From assembly GCA_964397775.1 (NCBI GenBank), contig CAYNKL010000004.1, forward strand, positions 1-64,000: 64,000 nucleotides of DNA. Reading direction: 5' to 3'. The position numbers and the translations under genes were made by a program. Source of the stretch: Allosediminivita sp964397775. Its GTDB lineage: Bacteria; Pseudomonadota; Alphaproteobacteria; Rhodobacterales; Rhodobacteraceae. Positions 36,768 to 45,033 of the stretch are shown piece by piece (position 1 is the first letter of the stretch; each line of letters opens with the position of its first letter). The notes beneath the pieces were generated by a model that saw only the letters and a program-made list of their open reading frames with translations, ran no database searches and had not been told where the DNA came from.

Positions 36768-36781
36768 GTTTAACGCTAAAC
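36768..36781. promoter_or_regulatory. Second copy of the aceE palindrome
   Basis: GTTTAACGCTAAAC differs from the 36607 site by one base. It overlaps the last codons of rmuC and lies about 160 bp upstream of the first copy, so the two could support looping over the aceE promoter. Confidence 0.55.
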
Positions 36782-37957
36782 TTTCTCTTCCGAGGACGTG
36801 ACGTAAGGCATCACCCGATTCTCGGCCGGGGCCTCGCCGATGTCCTCGAAATCGAAATTATCGAGCCGCTTCGCGCGCTTGCCGGCCTTCTCGGCCGAGG
36901 TGCGGATCTCCGCCAGGTCCTTCGCCGCCTGCCCGAAATGCCGGTCGAGGTTGCCCACACGGTCGCCCAGCCGCTCCATGTCGGCCGACAGCAACCCCAG
37001 CTCGCGCCGGATCGCGCCGGTCTGCTCGCGCAGCCGCGCATCCTTCAAAACCGCCCGCATGGTGTTGAGCGTGGCCATGCAGGTGGTGGGCGACACGATC
37101 CAGACCCGCGCCGCGAAGCCCTCGCGCACCACTTCCGGGTAATGCGCGTGCAGCTCGGCGTAGACCGCCTCCGAGGGCAGGAACATCAGCGCCCCGTCCG
37201 CGGTCTCGCCCTCTATGATGTAGCGCTCGGCGATGTCGCGGATGTGCCGCCGCAGCGCGTGCCGCAGCCCCTGCCCCGCCCGCGCCTTCTGATCGGGGCT
37301 CTCGGCGCGGCGCAGCGCCTCGTAGGGCTCCAGCGGGAACTTGCTGTCGATGACGATATGCCCCGGCGGATTGGGCAGCCGGATCAGGCAGTCCGCCCGC
37401 CGCCCGTTCGACAGCGTGGCCTGCATCACGTAGCTGTCCGAGGGCAGAGCCGAATGCACGATGTCGTTCAGCTGGATCTCGCCAAAGGCCCCCCGCGTCT
37501 GCTTGTTCGACAGGATGTCCTGCAGCGACAGCACGTCGCCCGACAGCTTGGTGATGTTCTCCTGCGCCTTGTCGATGACGCTCAGCCGTTCCTGCAATTC
37601 CCCCAGCGAATGCGCCGTGCGCCGCGCTGTGCCGTGCAGGCTGTCGCTCATGTGCGCCTGCACCTCGGCCAGCCGCCGCTCCATCAGCTCCAGCATCGCG
37701 GTCTGGCTTTTCGTCTGCGTCTCGGACACGTGGTGCAACCCGCCCGCCAGCCGCTCCTGCCCGTCCGACAGACGCTCCACCCGCTGCTGCATCTGCCCCA
37801 TCTGCTGGGCCAGCGGCGCCACGCTGCGCGCCGCCTTGGCCGCACCGCGCGCGGTCGCGATCAGCAGCACGAGCACCAGCAGCACAAGCGCGCCGCCCGC
37901 GAACAGGATCAGGCCGACCTGGTCGAGCGCCGCGCCGACCTCGGCAAGGTCTTCCAT
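36776..37957 (-). CDS. rmuC: DNA recombination protein RmuC
   Basis: The 393-residue protein has an N-terminal transmembrane anchor (about residues 14-34), a long coiled coil (AQQMGQMQQRVERLSDGQ, to residue about 150) and the RmuC nuclease-like domain (GAFGEIQLNDIVHSALP, IVIDSKFPLEPYEAL, SPTTCMATLNTM). RmuC limits inversions and rearrangements; its exact activity is unsettled. Its ATG abuts the mutL stop without a gap, so the two DNA-maintenance genes are translationally coupled. Confidence 0.93.
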   Translation of the reverse strand: MEDLAEVGAALDQVGLILFAGGALVLLVLVLLIATARGAAKAARSVAPLAQQMGQMQQRVERLSDGQERLAGGLHHVSETQTKSQTAMLELMERRLAEVQAHMSDSLHGTARRTAHSLGELQERLSVIDKAQENITKLSGDVLSLQDILSNKQTRGAFGEIQLNDIVHSALPSDSYVMQATLSNGRRADCLIRLPNPPGHIVIDSKFPLEPYEALRRAESPDQKARAGQGLRHALRRHIRDIAERYIIEGETADGALMFLPSEAVYAELHAHYPEVVREGFAARVWIVSPTTCMATLNTMRAVLKDARLREQTGAIRRELGLLSADMERLGDRVGNLDRHFGQAAKDLAEIRTSAEKAGKRAKRLDNFDFEDIGEAPAENRVMPYVTSSEEKV

Positions 37958-39838
37958 TCAGCTCCGCCCGAACAGCCGCTCGATATCGGCCAGCTTGAGT
38001 TCGACATAGGTGGGGCGCCCGTGGTTGCACTGGCCCGAATGCGGCGTCGCCTCCATCTCGCGCAGCAGCGCGTTCATTTCCTCGGCCCGCATCCTGCGCC
38101 CCGACCGGATCGAGCCATGGCAGGCCACGCGGCTCAGGATCGCCTCGATCTTTTCCTGCACCAGCGCCGTCTCGCCGCTGTCGTCCAGCTCGTCTAGGAT
38201 GTCGCGCACCAGGTGCTCGGCATTCACCTCGCCCAACAGCGCCGGCGTCTCCCGCACCGCCACGGCCCCCGCGCCGAAGGGCTCCACGCTCAGGCCCATG
38301 CGCGACAGGTCGTCCGCCACCGCCAGCAGCCGCTCGGCATCGCCCGCCGACAGCTCGATCACTTCGGGGATCAGCAGCGCCTGCGCCGCCACGCCGCGTT
38401 CGGCCATCTGCCGCTTGAGCTTTTCGTAGACCAGCCGTTCGTGCGCGGCGTGCTGATCCACGATCACCATGCCGTCGCCGGTTTGCGCGATGATGTAGTT
38501 CTCGTGCACCTGCCCGCGCGCCGCCCCCAGCGGCAGCGCCTCGACTGGGGCCGCCTCGGGCTCGGGCTCCGGCGTCTCGACCGTGCGCCCCGACCAGGCC
38601 TGCGCCATCTCGGCAAAGCCGGGTTCGGCACCCTGCGCCTGCGGCTGCGGTGCGGGCGCCTGCGAGTCGTAGGCCGCGCGACGGGCCCCGGCGCTTGGCC
38701 GGTCCATCTGGTAGACCCGCGGCGGGCCCGAAGGTTGCTCGGGGCGCATAGCGCCCAGCGCCGCCTCGGCCACGGTCGAGGACGCCCGGTGCCCCGCCTC
38801 GGCCAGCGCATGGCGCAGCGAGGACACGATCAGCCCGCGCACCACGCCGGGCTCGCGAAACCGCACCTCGGCCTTGGCCGGGTGCACGTTCACGTCCACC
38901 TTGTGCGGATCGCAGTCCACGAAAAGCGCCACCGCCGGGTGCCGGTCGCGGCTGAGGAAATCCTGATAGGCCCCGCGCAGCGCACCGATCAGCATCCGGT
39001 CCCGCACCGGTCGCGTGTTCACGAAGAGGTACTGCGCCACGGCACTGCCCCGCGAATAGGTCGGCAGCGCCGCCAGCCCGGTCAGACGAATCCCCTCGCG
39101 CTCGGCCTCGATCGACAGCGCGTTCTCGGTGAACTCCGTGCCCATCACGCGGCTCAGCCGCCCGCGCAGCGCATCGAACAGATCGCCGCTTTCGGGATCG
39201 ACACGAAAGACCACACGGTCGCCGCCGTTCGACACGTCGCGCAGCTCGAAGCCCACGCTCGGCTCCGCCATGGCAAGCCGCTTGATGGTGTCGCTGATGG
39301 CCTGCATCTCGGCCCGGTCGGTGCGCAGGAACTTCAGCCGCGCGGGCGTCGCATGGAACAGGTCGCGCAGCATCACCACCGTGCCCTGCCCCAGCGCGCA
39401 GGGCTTCACCCGGCCCATCTCGCCGCCCATGACCGTGATCTCGGCGGGATCGGCGCCCTGCGCCCGGCTCTGGATCGTCAGCCGCCCCACGGCGCCAAGG
39501 CTCGGCAGCGCCTCGCCGCGAAAGCCGAAGGAATGGATGTTGAGCAGGTCGGTCCCGTCGATCTTCGACGTGGCATGCCGCGACAGCGCCAGCGGCAGCT
39601 CGTCGGCAGTCATCCCGCAGCCGTCGTCGGTGATCCGGATCAGCGTCTTGCCACCGTCCGCCACCTCGATGCAGATCCGCCGCGCGCCGGCATCCAGCGC
39701 GTTTTCGACCAATTCCTTAACGGCGCTGGCGGGGCGCTCTACCACCTCGCCCGCCGCGATCCGGTTGATGGCGGAATCGTCGAGCTGCCGGATGACGGGT
39801 CGCGGAGCGGTGTCGATATTGGGGGCCTGCGTGTTCAT
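37958..39838 (-). CDS. mutL: DNA mismatch repair protein MutL
   Basis: The 626-residue protein has the GHKL ATPase N-terminus (INRIAAGEVVERPASAVKEL, DDGCGM, then HSFGFRGEAL) and a C-terminal dimerisation domain. The C-terminal domain contains DQHAAHERLVYE, which fits the DQHA-x2-E-x4-E endonuclease motif, so this MutL is probably a nicking endonuclease, as in bacteria lacking MutH. A Pro/Ala/Gln-rich linker separates the domains. The Shine-Dalgarno is weak. rmuC follows immediately. Confidence 0.97.
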   Translation of the reverse strand: MNTQAPNIDTAPRPVIRQLDDSAINRIAAGEVVERPASAVKELVENALDAGARRICIEVADGGKTLIRITDDGCGMTADELPLALSRHATSKIDGTDLLNIHSFGFRGEALPSLGAVGRLTIQSRAQGADPAEITVMGGEMGRVKPCALGQGTVVMLRDLFHATPARLKFLRTDRAEMQAISDTIKRLAMAEPSVGFELRDVSNGGDRVVFRVDPESGDLFDALRGRLSRVMGTEFTENALSIEAEREGIRLTGLAALPTYSRGSAVAQYLFVNTRPVRDRMLIGALRGAYQDFLSRDRHPAVALFVDCDPHKVDVNVHPAKAEVRFREPGVVRGLIVSSLRHALAEAGHRASSTVAEAALGAMRPEQPSGPPRVYQMDRPSAGARRAAYDSQAPAPQPQAQGAEPGFAEMAQAWSGRTVETPEPEPEAAPVEALPLGAARGQVHENYIIAQTGDGMVIVDQHAAHERLVYEKLKRQMAERGVAAQALLIPEVIELSAGDAERLLAVADDLSRMGLSVEPFGAGAVAVRETPALLGEVNAEHLVRDILDELDDSGETALVQEKIEAILSRVACHGSIRSGRRMRAEEMNALLREMEATPHSGQCNHGRPTYVELKLADIERLFGRS

Positions 39839-39917
39839 ACCACAAAACCTAGCAAACCTGCCGGGCTCTGGAAATCGGGGAATTCGCGGAAAGATCAGAT
39901 GACGCGACCCGCGATCA

Positions 39918-39989
39918 CGTCACTTCCATGTGACGCAGAGAACGAATGACACATCTGAAAGCTTGTCACGGTATAAAGTTGCGTGACAA
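39918..39989. promoter_or_regulatory. Two GTCAC/GTGAC dyads upstream of a small gene
   Basis: CGTCAC-N6-GTGACG (39918-39935) and TTGTCACG-N11-CGTGACAA (39963-39989) are perfect inverted repeats sharing the GTCAC core. The second encloses TATAAA, a possible -10 element. Both lie 90-165 bp upstream of the 33-codon gene at 40082 and also upstream of mutL. Confidence 0.55.
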
Positions 39990-40081
39990 ACAGGTCTCAC
40001 GCTTAACAGAGCGCTCACCTGTCAGGCGTAGTGCACATGTATCGCGCATCAGTCGCATTTTACTAGAATCGGAGCAGAAAA

Positions 40082-40183
40082 ATGCCAGTTCCCCTGATCA
40101 CCTACGAGACCATTTCGGCCGTCTACGGCGAGCGATTCGCAAGCCTGTGGTTCCGTCCTATCTCGCTCACGCACCAGGGCTGA
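40082..40183 (+). CDS. Possible 33-residue small protein
   Basis: An ATG with GGAG 7 nt upstream opens a 33-codon frame (MPVPLITYETISAVYGERF and then ASLWFRPISL). It ends one base before the stop of the convergent puuD. The upstream region contains conspicuous dyads around a TATAAA, unlike a random intergenic gap. No homologue was recognised. It could also be the tail of a degraded gene. Confidence 0.4.
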   Translation: MPVPLITYETISAVYGERFASLWFRPISLTHQG

Positions 40184-40184
40184 C

Positions 40185-41405
40185 CTACCCGCCCGTGGCC
40201 GCCGCATACCAGCGGCGGATCACGGCGCGCTCCTCCTCCGCCAGGAACGACAGGTTCGCGGGCGGCATGGCGTGGCTCAGCCCCGCCTGAAGGTAGACCG
40301 CCCGCGCGTGGTCGACCATGTGTCCGGGCGTATCAAGCCGCACCCCCTTCGGCGGCCAGTGGATGCCGTCCCAGACCGGCTCGGCGGCGTGGCACATGGA
40401 ACAGCGCCCCATGAGGATATCCTGCACCTCGGCAAACTCCGCGGCCTCGGCAAAGCGATTCCCCTCGAGCGAGGCTTCTTCCTCGTCGGCATCGTAAAGC
40501 GGCCAGGTCGACAGCCCCACGATCACGATGAAGATCATCACGGTCACCGCCCACGTCCACCAGGGCATGCCCTTGCGCGCGTGCATGGTGTTGAAGAAGT
40601 GCCGGATCGAGACCCCCATCAGGAAGACAAGGCTCGCGATCACCCAGTTATAGTCGCTGGCAAAGGCCAGCGGGTAGTGGTTCGACAGCATCAGGAAGAT
40701 GACCGGCAGGGTCAGGTAGTTGTTGTGCGTGCTGCGCTGCTTGGCGATCTTGCCGTACTTCGGATCGGGCGTCCGCCCCGCCTTGAGGTCGGCCACCACC
40801 ACCTTCTGGTTGGGGATGATCACCATGAAAACGTTGGCCGTCATGATCGACGCCGTGAACGCACCAAGATGCAGCAGCGCGGCGCGCCCCGTGAAGACAT
40901 GCGTGTAGCCCCAGGCCATCAGGACCAGCACCCCGAACAGCGCCACCATCAGCACCGTCTGGTTGGCCTCGACGAAGGTCTTGCAGAGAAAGCTATAGGC
41001 CAGCCACCCCAGCGCCAGCGACGCGACCGAGATCCCCACCGCCTGCCAGACGGCCAGGTCCATCACCGCCGGGTCGATCAGGTAGAACTCGGCGCCCAGG
41101 TAATAGACCAGCACCAGCAGCGCGAAGCCCGACAGCCAGGTCGCGTAGCTCTCCCATTTGAACCAGACGAGGTCGTCGGGCATCTTGTCCGGCGCCACCA
41201 GGTACTTCTGGACGTGGTAGAATCCGCCGCCGTGCACCTGCCATTCGTCGCCGTCCACGCCCTCGGGCAGGGTCCTGTCGCGGTGCAGGCCCAGGTCCAG
41301 CGCGATGAAATAGAAGCTCGACCCGATCCATGCGATCGCGGTGATGACGTGCAGCCAACGCACGGCAAATTCGGCCCAGGCGCCGAAGGCGGCAAGATCA
41401 TACAT
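40185..41405 (-). CDS. puuD: Membrane-bound urate hydroxylase PuuD
   Basis: The 406-residue protein has eight or so transmembrane segments in its DUF989 region (RWLHVITAIAWIGSSFYFIA at the N-terminus) and a C-terminal cytochrome c domain with CSMCH at residues 335-339 and a likely axial Met near residue 380 (AMPPAN). PuuD oxidises urate to 5-hydroxyisourate and passes electrons to the respiratory chain instead of O2. No other purine-catabolism genes are adjacent. It converges with the small ORF at 40082. Confidence 0.95.
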   Translation of the reverse strand: MYDLAAFGAWAEFAVRWLHVITAIAWIGSSFYFIALDLGLHRDRTLPEGVDGDEWQVHGGGFYHVQKYLVAPDKMPDDLVWFKWESYATWLSGFALLVLVYYLGAEFYLIDPAVMDLAVWQAVGISVASLALGWLAYSFLCKTFVEANQTVLMVALFGVLVLMAWGYTHVFTGRAALLHLGAFTASIMTANVFMVIIPNQKVVVADLKAGRTPDPKYGKIAKQRSTHNNYLTLPVIFLMLSNHYPLAFASDYNWVIASLVFLMGVSIRHFFNTMHARKGMPWWTWAVTVMIFIVIVGLSTWPLYDADEEEASLEGNRFAEAAEFAEVQDILMGRCSMCHAAEPVWDGIHWPPKGVRLDTPGHMVDHARAVYLQAGLSHAMPPANLSFLAEEERAVIRRWYAAATGG

Positions 41406-41575
41406 GCGGCAACTCCCTCTCTGGCAGCCTAGCTATAGTGCGCCCAAGCCGGTGTTAAGGCGGCAAAATCTCCGATCCCCGCTCGGGTGGCACCTGTTGC
41501 AGCCCGGACGCCCTTGAATTGAGCACCCCACCCGGCGAAACCCGTCTCCGGGATTGCCCCTTGCACTTGAGTTAT

Positions 41576-41591
41576 ATTCCATTATCTGAAT
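41576..41591 (+). promoter_or_regulatory. SqrR/BigR-type persulfide-responsive operator
   Basis: ATTC (41576-41579) and GAAT (41588-41591) are separated by exactly 8 bp, the reported SqrR motif. The site overlaps a promoter-like TTGCAC (41561-41566) and TATCTG (41583-41588), upstream of a persulfide-dioxygenase-like gene. A bound repressor would block RNA polymerase until persulfide is present. Confidence 0.7.
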
Positions 41592-41629
41592 GCAAGGAAA
41601 TCGACAGACACCGTAGCATGGAGAGTAAG

Positions 41630-42526
41630 ATGTTCACCCGCACCAGCCCGTCGACCGGCAAGGGCTCGCCCGAAGTCACCGGCTTCTACGACCCCGACAC
41701 CGGATCCATCATGTACGTCGCCGCCGACCCCGCGACGCGCAAGGCGGCGCTCATCGACGTGGTGCTCGACTTCGACCCCGCTTTCGGCCGCACGCGCACC
41801 GACAGCGCGCAGGAGGTGCTCGACTTCGTCAAGGCGCATGGCCTCACCGTGGAATGGGTGCTCGACACCCACCCCCACGCCGACCACATGATGGCCTCGG
41901 CCTGGCTCAAGGAACAGACCGGCGCCCCCGCCGCCATCGGTGCGAAGACCCGCGACATCGCCAGGCTCTGGGCCGGCATCTACAACCTGCCCGATGCCTT
42001 CGACCCCGACCGCGACTTCGACCGGCTCTTCGAGGACGGTGACAGCTTCCGCATCGGCGAGCTCGACGTCGATGTCTTCCTCTCCCCCGGCCACACGCTC
42101 GGCTCGATCACCTACCACGTGGGCGACGCCGCCTTCGTGCACGACACGCTGATGCACGTGGACAGCGGCACCTCGCGCGCCGACTTCCCCGGCGGCTCGT
42201 CCAAGGCCCTCTATGCCTCGCTCATGCGCATCCTCGCACTGCCCGAGGACACGCGGCTCTTCGTCGGCCACGACTACCCGCCCGTGGGCGACCGCACCGA
42301 CCCCGCGTGGGAGGCCACGGTGGCCGAGCACAAGGCCCACAACAAGCACGTCGGCGGCGGCACCTCCGAGGCCGAGTACACCAAGCTGCGCGACGCCCGC
42401 GACGCCACCCTGTCGCTGCCTGACCGCATGCTCTACGCTTTGCAGGTGAACCTGCGCGGCGGCCGCCTGCCCCCGGCCGAGGATGACGGCCGCGCCTACT
42501 TCAAGATCCCTGCCAACCACTTCTGA
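41630..42526 (+). CDS. MBL-fold persulfide dioxygenase-like hydrolase (Blh/ETHE1 type)
   Basis: The 298-residue metallo-beta-lactamase-fold protein has the metal motif THPHADHMM (H-x-H-x-D-H) near residue 75, later His in SPGHTLGS and DTLMHVD, and the C-terminal VGHDYPP. This subgroup oxidises glutathione persulfide to sulfite, often under SqrR/BigR control. GGAG 6 nt before the ATG at 41630 decides the start. It is followed 10 bp later by a rhodanese, and an ATTC-N8-GAAT operator lies upstream. Confidence 0.9.
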   Translation: MFTRTSPSTGKGSPEVTGFYDPDTGSIMYVAADPATRKAALIDVVLDFDPAFGRTRTDSAQEVLDFVKAHGLTVEWVLDTHPHADHMMASAWLKEQTGAPAAIGAKTRDIARLWAGIYNLPDAFDPDRDFDRLFEDGDSFRIGELDVDVFLSPGHTLGSITYHVGDAAFVHDTLMHVDSGTSRADFPGGSSKALYASLMRILALPEDTRLFVGHDYPPVGDRTDPAWEATVAEHKAHNKHVGGGTSEAEYTKLRDARDATLSLPDRMLYALQVNLRGGRLPPAEDDGRAYFKIPANHF

Positions 42527-42536
42527 GGAGACCCCA

Positions 42537-42914
42537 ATGAAGACCGAGGAAGCCGGAGACTCCATTCTCGAAACCTGGACCGTGGACGAGGTGCAAAAGG
42601 CCTTCGATAACCACGAGATCGTGCTGATCGACGTGCGCACCCCGCAGGAGTTCATGTTCGAACACATCGAGGGGTCGCTGCTCATGCCCATGGCCTTCTT
42701 CGTGGCCGACGCCCTGCCCGGGCAGGGCGAGAAGCGCATCGTCTTCCACTGCGGCTCCGGCGCGCGGTCGGAAAAAGTGGCCCGCGCCGCGATCGAGGCC
42801 GGCATGGCCCGCGTCGCCCACATGGAGGGCGGCTTCGGCGCCTGGAAGGGCGCCGGCAAGCCCTACATCGGCACCAACATGGCCAACGGCGCCCCCCACC
42901 GCGTCAACAGCTGA
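42537..42914 (+). CDS. Single-domain rhodanese
   Basis: The 125-residue sulfurtransferase has the rhodanese fold (IVLIDVRTPQEFMFEHIEGS) and the active-site loop HCGSGARSEK with catalytic Cys near residue 76. It probably moves sulfane sulfur between glutathione persulfide, sulfite and thiosulfate alongside the dioxygenase encoded 10 bp upstream. GAGGAG is present before the ATG. The two form a sulfide-detoxification operon. Confidence 0.93.
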   Translation: MKTEEAGDSILETWTVDEVQKAFDNHEIVLIDVRTPQEFMFEHIEGSLLMPMAFFVADALPGQGEKRIVFHCGSGARSEKVARAAIEAGMARVAHMEGGFGAWKGAGKPYIGTNMANGAPHRVNS

Positions 42915-42956
42915 GCCCCAGCGATGGGCGGCGCCACGCCCACCCCACGCGCAACG

Positions 42957-43004
42957 TCTCCCCTCTCCCCTCTCCCCTCGGGGAAGAGGGTCAGGGTGAG
43001 GGGC
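42957..43004. repeat. CCCTCTCCCC-type imperfect inverted repeat
   Basis: A run of CCCTCTCCCC units faces GGGGAAGAGGG and GGGTGAGGGG, forming an imperfect hairpin between the rhodanese stop and the convergent peroxidase stop. Similar CCCTCACCC/CCCTCTCCC elements are dispersed in many proteobacterial genomes. It may act as a terminator here. Confidence 0.6.
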
Positions 43005-43057
43005 GAGGTACGTCCGGAACTCGCCCCCGCCGACAACACCAAAGCGCAACAGCCCAC

Positions 43058-44638
43058 TCAGTCCGGAGCCGTGAAGCCGATCCGCAACGCATCCGCGCGC
43101 GCCTGATCCATCTCGCCCGACAGGTTGCGGCGCACGATGTCGCCCACGCCAGACGTGGCATGAAGGCTCTCCCACCCGAAATCGCCCAGCACCTCGCGGT
43201 TCAGGAATTCCCGCGTCATGAAGCGGTTGCTCAGGATGTGCCGCAGCGCGTGCTTGGCAATCGCCCGCATCAGCGTCGGCCCGATGATCGGATCGTCCTT
43301 GAGCCCCAACTTCTCGGCCCAGCCCGGCGCGGGCAGCTCTGCCAGCACCCCCACTGCGTATTCCACCCGGTCCGGATCGCCGTAGAGCGCCTCCAGTTGG
43401 TCGCGATAGGCCGGATCGAAGGCGTCGAAGCCCACTGCGGACCCTAGCTCCTGCACCTCCCGGTGCGCGTTGAAGAACCCCAGCATCCTGCGGGTCTTCT
43501 CCAGCCCCGCCCGATCCGCCGGAAGCAGCTCAGGGTGCGTGTTGCCAAGGCAGATCCGGCTTGCTCGTTGGCGCGAGGCCAGATCGAAGATCTCGCCCAA
43601 CCCCCGCTCCATGACCAGGTCGTTGTTCGCGCGCATGACCGCAAAGCCGCGGTCCTCGAAGCCCTTCAGGCTGTCCGGCATCATCGAATGCAGCCGGTAG
43701 AGGATGTTGAAGTGATAGGGGATCGGTGTGTCGCGGCACCACCGCTTGCCCTCATGAAAGAAGCTTTTCGTGTCGAGAACAAAGATCTTCTGCCCGGCGA
43801 AGGCGTTGATGTAGTCCTCGATCACCACCTTGAGGTAGGCGGTGATGTTGTTCTGCTGCGCGATCCGGAACACCGTCTCATCGTCGGCGGGCAGACCCTT
43901 GCGCCGCCGCTCCTCAACGATTCCTGCGCAAAGCCGGTTGTGCTCGCGCACCAGCAGCGCTGTGATGGCGAAATTGCCCAGCGTCATGTTGCCCTGGAAC
44001 AGACCCGTCGCGCAGAGATCCCCCTCGCGGCCCGCGTAGCGTTCGAGCAGCGCCTCCACCCGACCGGGCGCCTGCAGGTAGGACAGCTTGACGTAGCGGT
44101 CGCGGATCAGCCAGGCCCCGTCCCGCTGCTCGCAAAGGGCGTCGGGATACTCGGCCTCGCGTCCGTCTTTGCGCCGGATTTGCGTGCGAAGCCGGCCACC
44201 CTCGCCCGACCGCAGCAGCGCCTCGTCATCCTGTGTATTGCCGTAGATCTGGTTCAGGATGATCTCGTGCGGCGCGCTCGTGCCGAACTGCCCGTCGCTC
44301 TGGAAGACCGCGTCCGTCAGGTGCTGGGCAAAGAAGGGCAGAAGCACCGAGACCCGGCTTTCCGGCGCCGGCCCGTCGCGCTTGAACAGCGGCAGAAGCG
44401 CCTCGATCTCCGGCAGGCCGGCGGTCTCCTCTGGCGCCGGCGTCGGCACCTCGAGCGAGAAATAGTCCTTGTCGATCATCTCCCAAAGCTGCGTGCGCCC
44501 CGGCCCGCCCGTCGAGTAGAGGCCGGGCAGCGGCCCACGGTCGGCGAAGGAGGACACCACCCTCCGGTTGATGAAGCGGTGAAGGGCCGGACTGGCCGTC
44601 AGCACCCTGAAGACAAGGTCTCCGAACCCCTTGGGCAT
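43058..44638 (-). CDS. Cyclooxygenase-like heme peroxidase
   Basis: The 526-residue protein belongs to the peroxidase-cyclooxygenase superfamily and aligns with animal COX. The distal-His segment FFAQHLTDAVFQ (His106) matches COX FFAQHFTHQFF, REHNRLC matches the family REHN block, and FNILYRLHSMMPDSL matches FNxLYxWHxLMPDSF, retaining the catalytic Tyr (Tyr314) and proximal His (His317). A fatty-acid dioxygenase activity is therefore possible. There is no signal peptide. AAGGAG precedes the ATG at 44638. It converges with the rhodanese operon and has no evident partner. Confidence 0.9.
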   Translation of the reverse strand: MPKGFGDLVFRVLTASPALHRFINRRVVSSFADRGPLPGLYSTGGPGRTQLWEMIDKDYFSLEVPTPAPEETAGLPEIEALLPLFKRDGPAPESRVSVLLPFFAQHLTDAVFQSDGQFGTSAPHEIILNQIYGNTQDDEALLRSGEGGRLRTQIRRKDGREAEYPDALCEQRDGAWLIRDRYVKLSYLQAPGRVEALLERYAGREGDLCATGLFQGNMTLGNFAITALLVREHNRLCAGIVEERRRKGLPADDETVFRIAQQNNITAYLKVVIEDYINAFAGQKIFVLDTKSFFHEGKRWCRDTPIPYHFNILYRLHSMMPDSLKGFEDRGFAVMRANNDLVMERGLGEIFDLASRQRASRICLGNTHPELLPADRAGLEKTRRMLGFFNAHREVQELGSAVGFDAFDPAYRDQLEALYGDPDRVEYAVGVLAELPAPGWAEKLGLKDDPIIGPTLMRAIAKHALRHILSNRFMTREFLNREVLGDFGWESLHATSGVGDIVRRNLSGEMDQARADALRIGFTAPD

Positions 44639-44935
44639 GGGTGAACTCCTTCTCGAATGACTTGCGGCCAAACGGGGTCCGTCCGACCTTCAAAGAACCT
44701 GCCCGCAGCATGGCACGGCTCGCGCTGATCACGAACGCTCTTTGTAAAATCACTCTGAAGTTGAAGGACGCCCTCCCACCGAGGGCGCAACAGCCTCTCG
44801 CGACAATGCGCCAAGGAAGGCTCGGGGTGAGCGGGCGTAGCGACGACCGTTGATGACGTCGAGCCCGCATCGCCCAGCGCAACTGGCCCCCTGCCAGGGG
44901 GAAGGCCAGCGCAAAACCGCGAAACGCCCCTGCCC
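44639..44935. other. Upstream region of the peroxidase gene
   Basis: This 297-bp stretch holds the peroxidase leader and a strong imperfect hairpin at 44883-44909 (CTGGCCCCCT and AGGGGG-AA-GGCCAG). The 82-bp element follows directly. No gene was found. Confidence 0.5.
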
Positions 44936-45017
44936 CGGGACAATCCTAAGAAACGGTTAAACCGTCTCTGTAACCCATTGATTCATATAAGCGGCCGGGA
45001 TGTCCCGGCTCGGGACA
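44936..45017 (+). repeat. 82-bp intergenic element, copy B
   Basis: Same length and orientation as the copies at 12935 and 60631. It has CGGGACA at 1-7, CCTAAG at 10-15, GGTTA at 20-24, TAACC at 36-40, TGTCCCG at 66-72 and CGGGACA at 76-82. It lies just beyond the stop of the aminotransferase gene and about 300 bp upstream of the peroxidase start. Confidence 0.85.
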
Positions 45018-45033
45018 CCCCATACACACCCGC

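Noticed and set aside
32258..38197. Very long open frame on the + strand opposite the PDH operon and rmuC
   Set aside because: It is antisense to well-supported aceE, aceF, lpdA and rmuC; high GC leaves the opposite strand open by chance and its translation is His/Arg/Ala-rich without domains.
42957..43004. CCCTCTCCCC repeat as a novel element
   Set aside because: This type of dispersed CCCTCxCCC inverted repeat is common in proteobacterial genomes and is listed only as a repeat.
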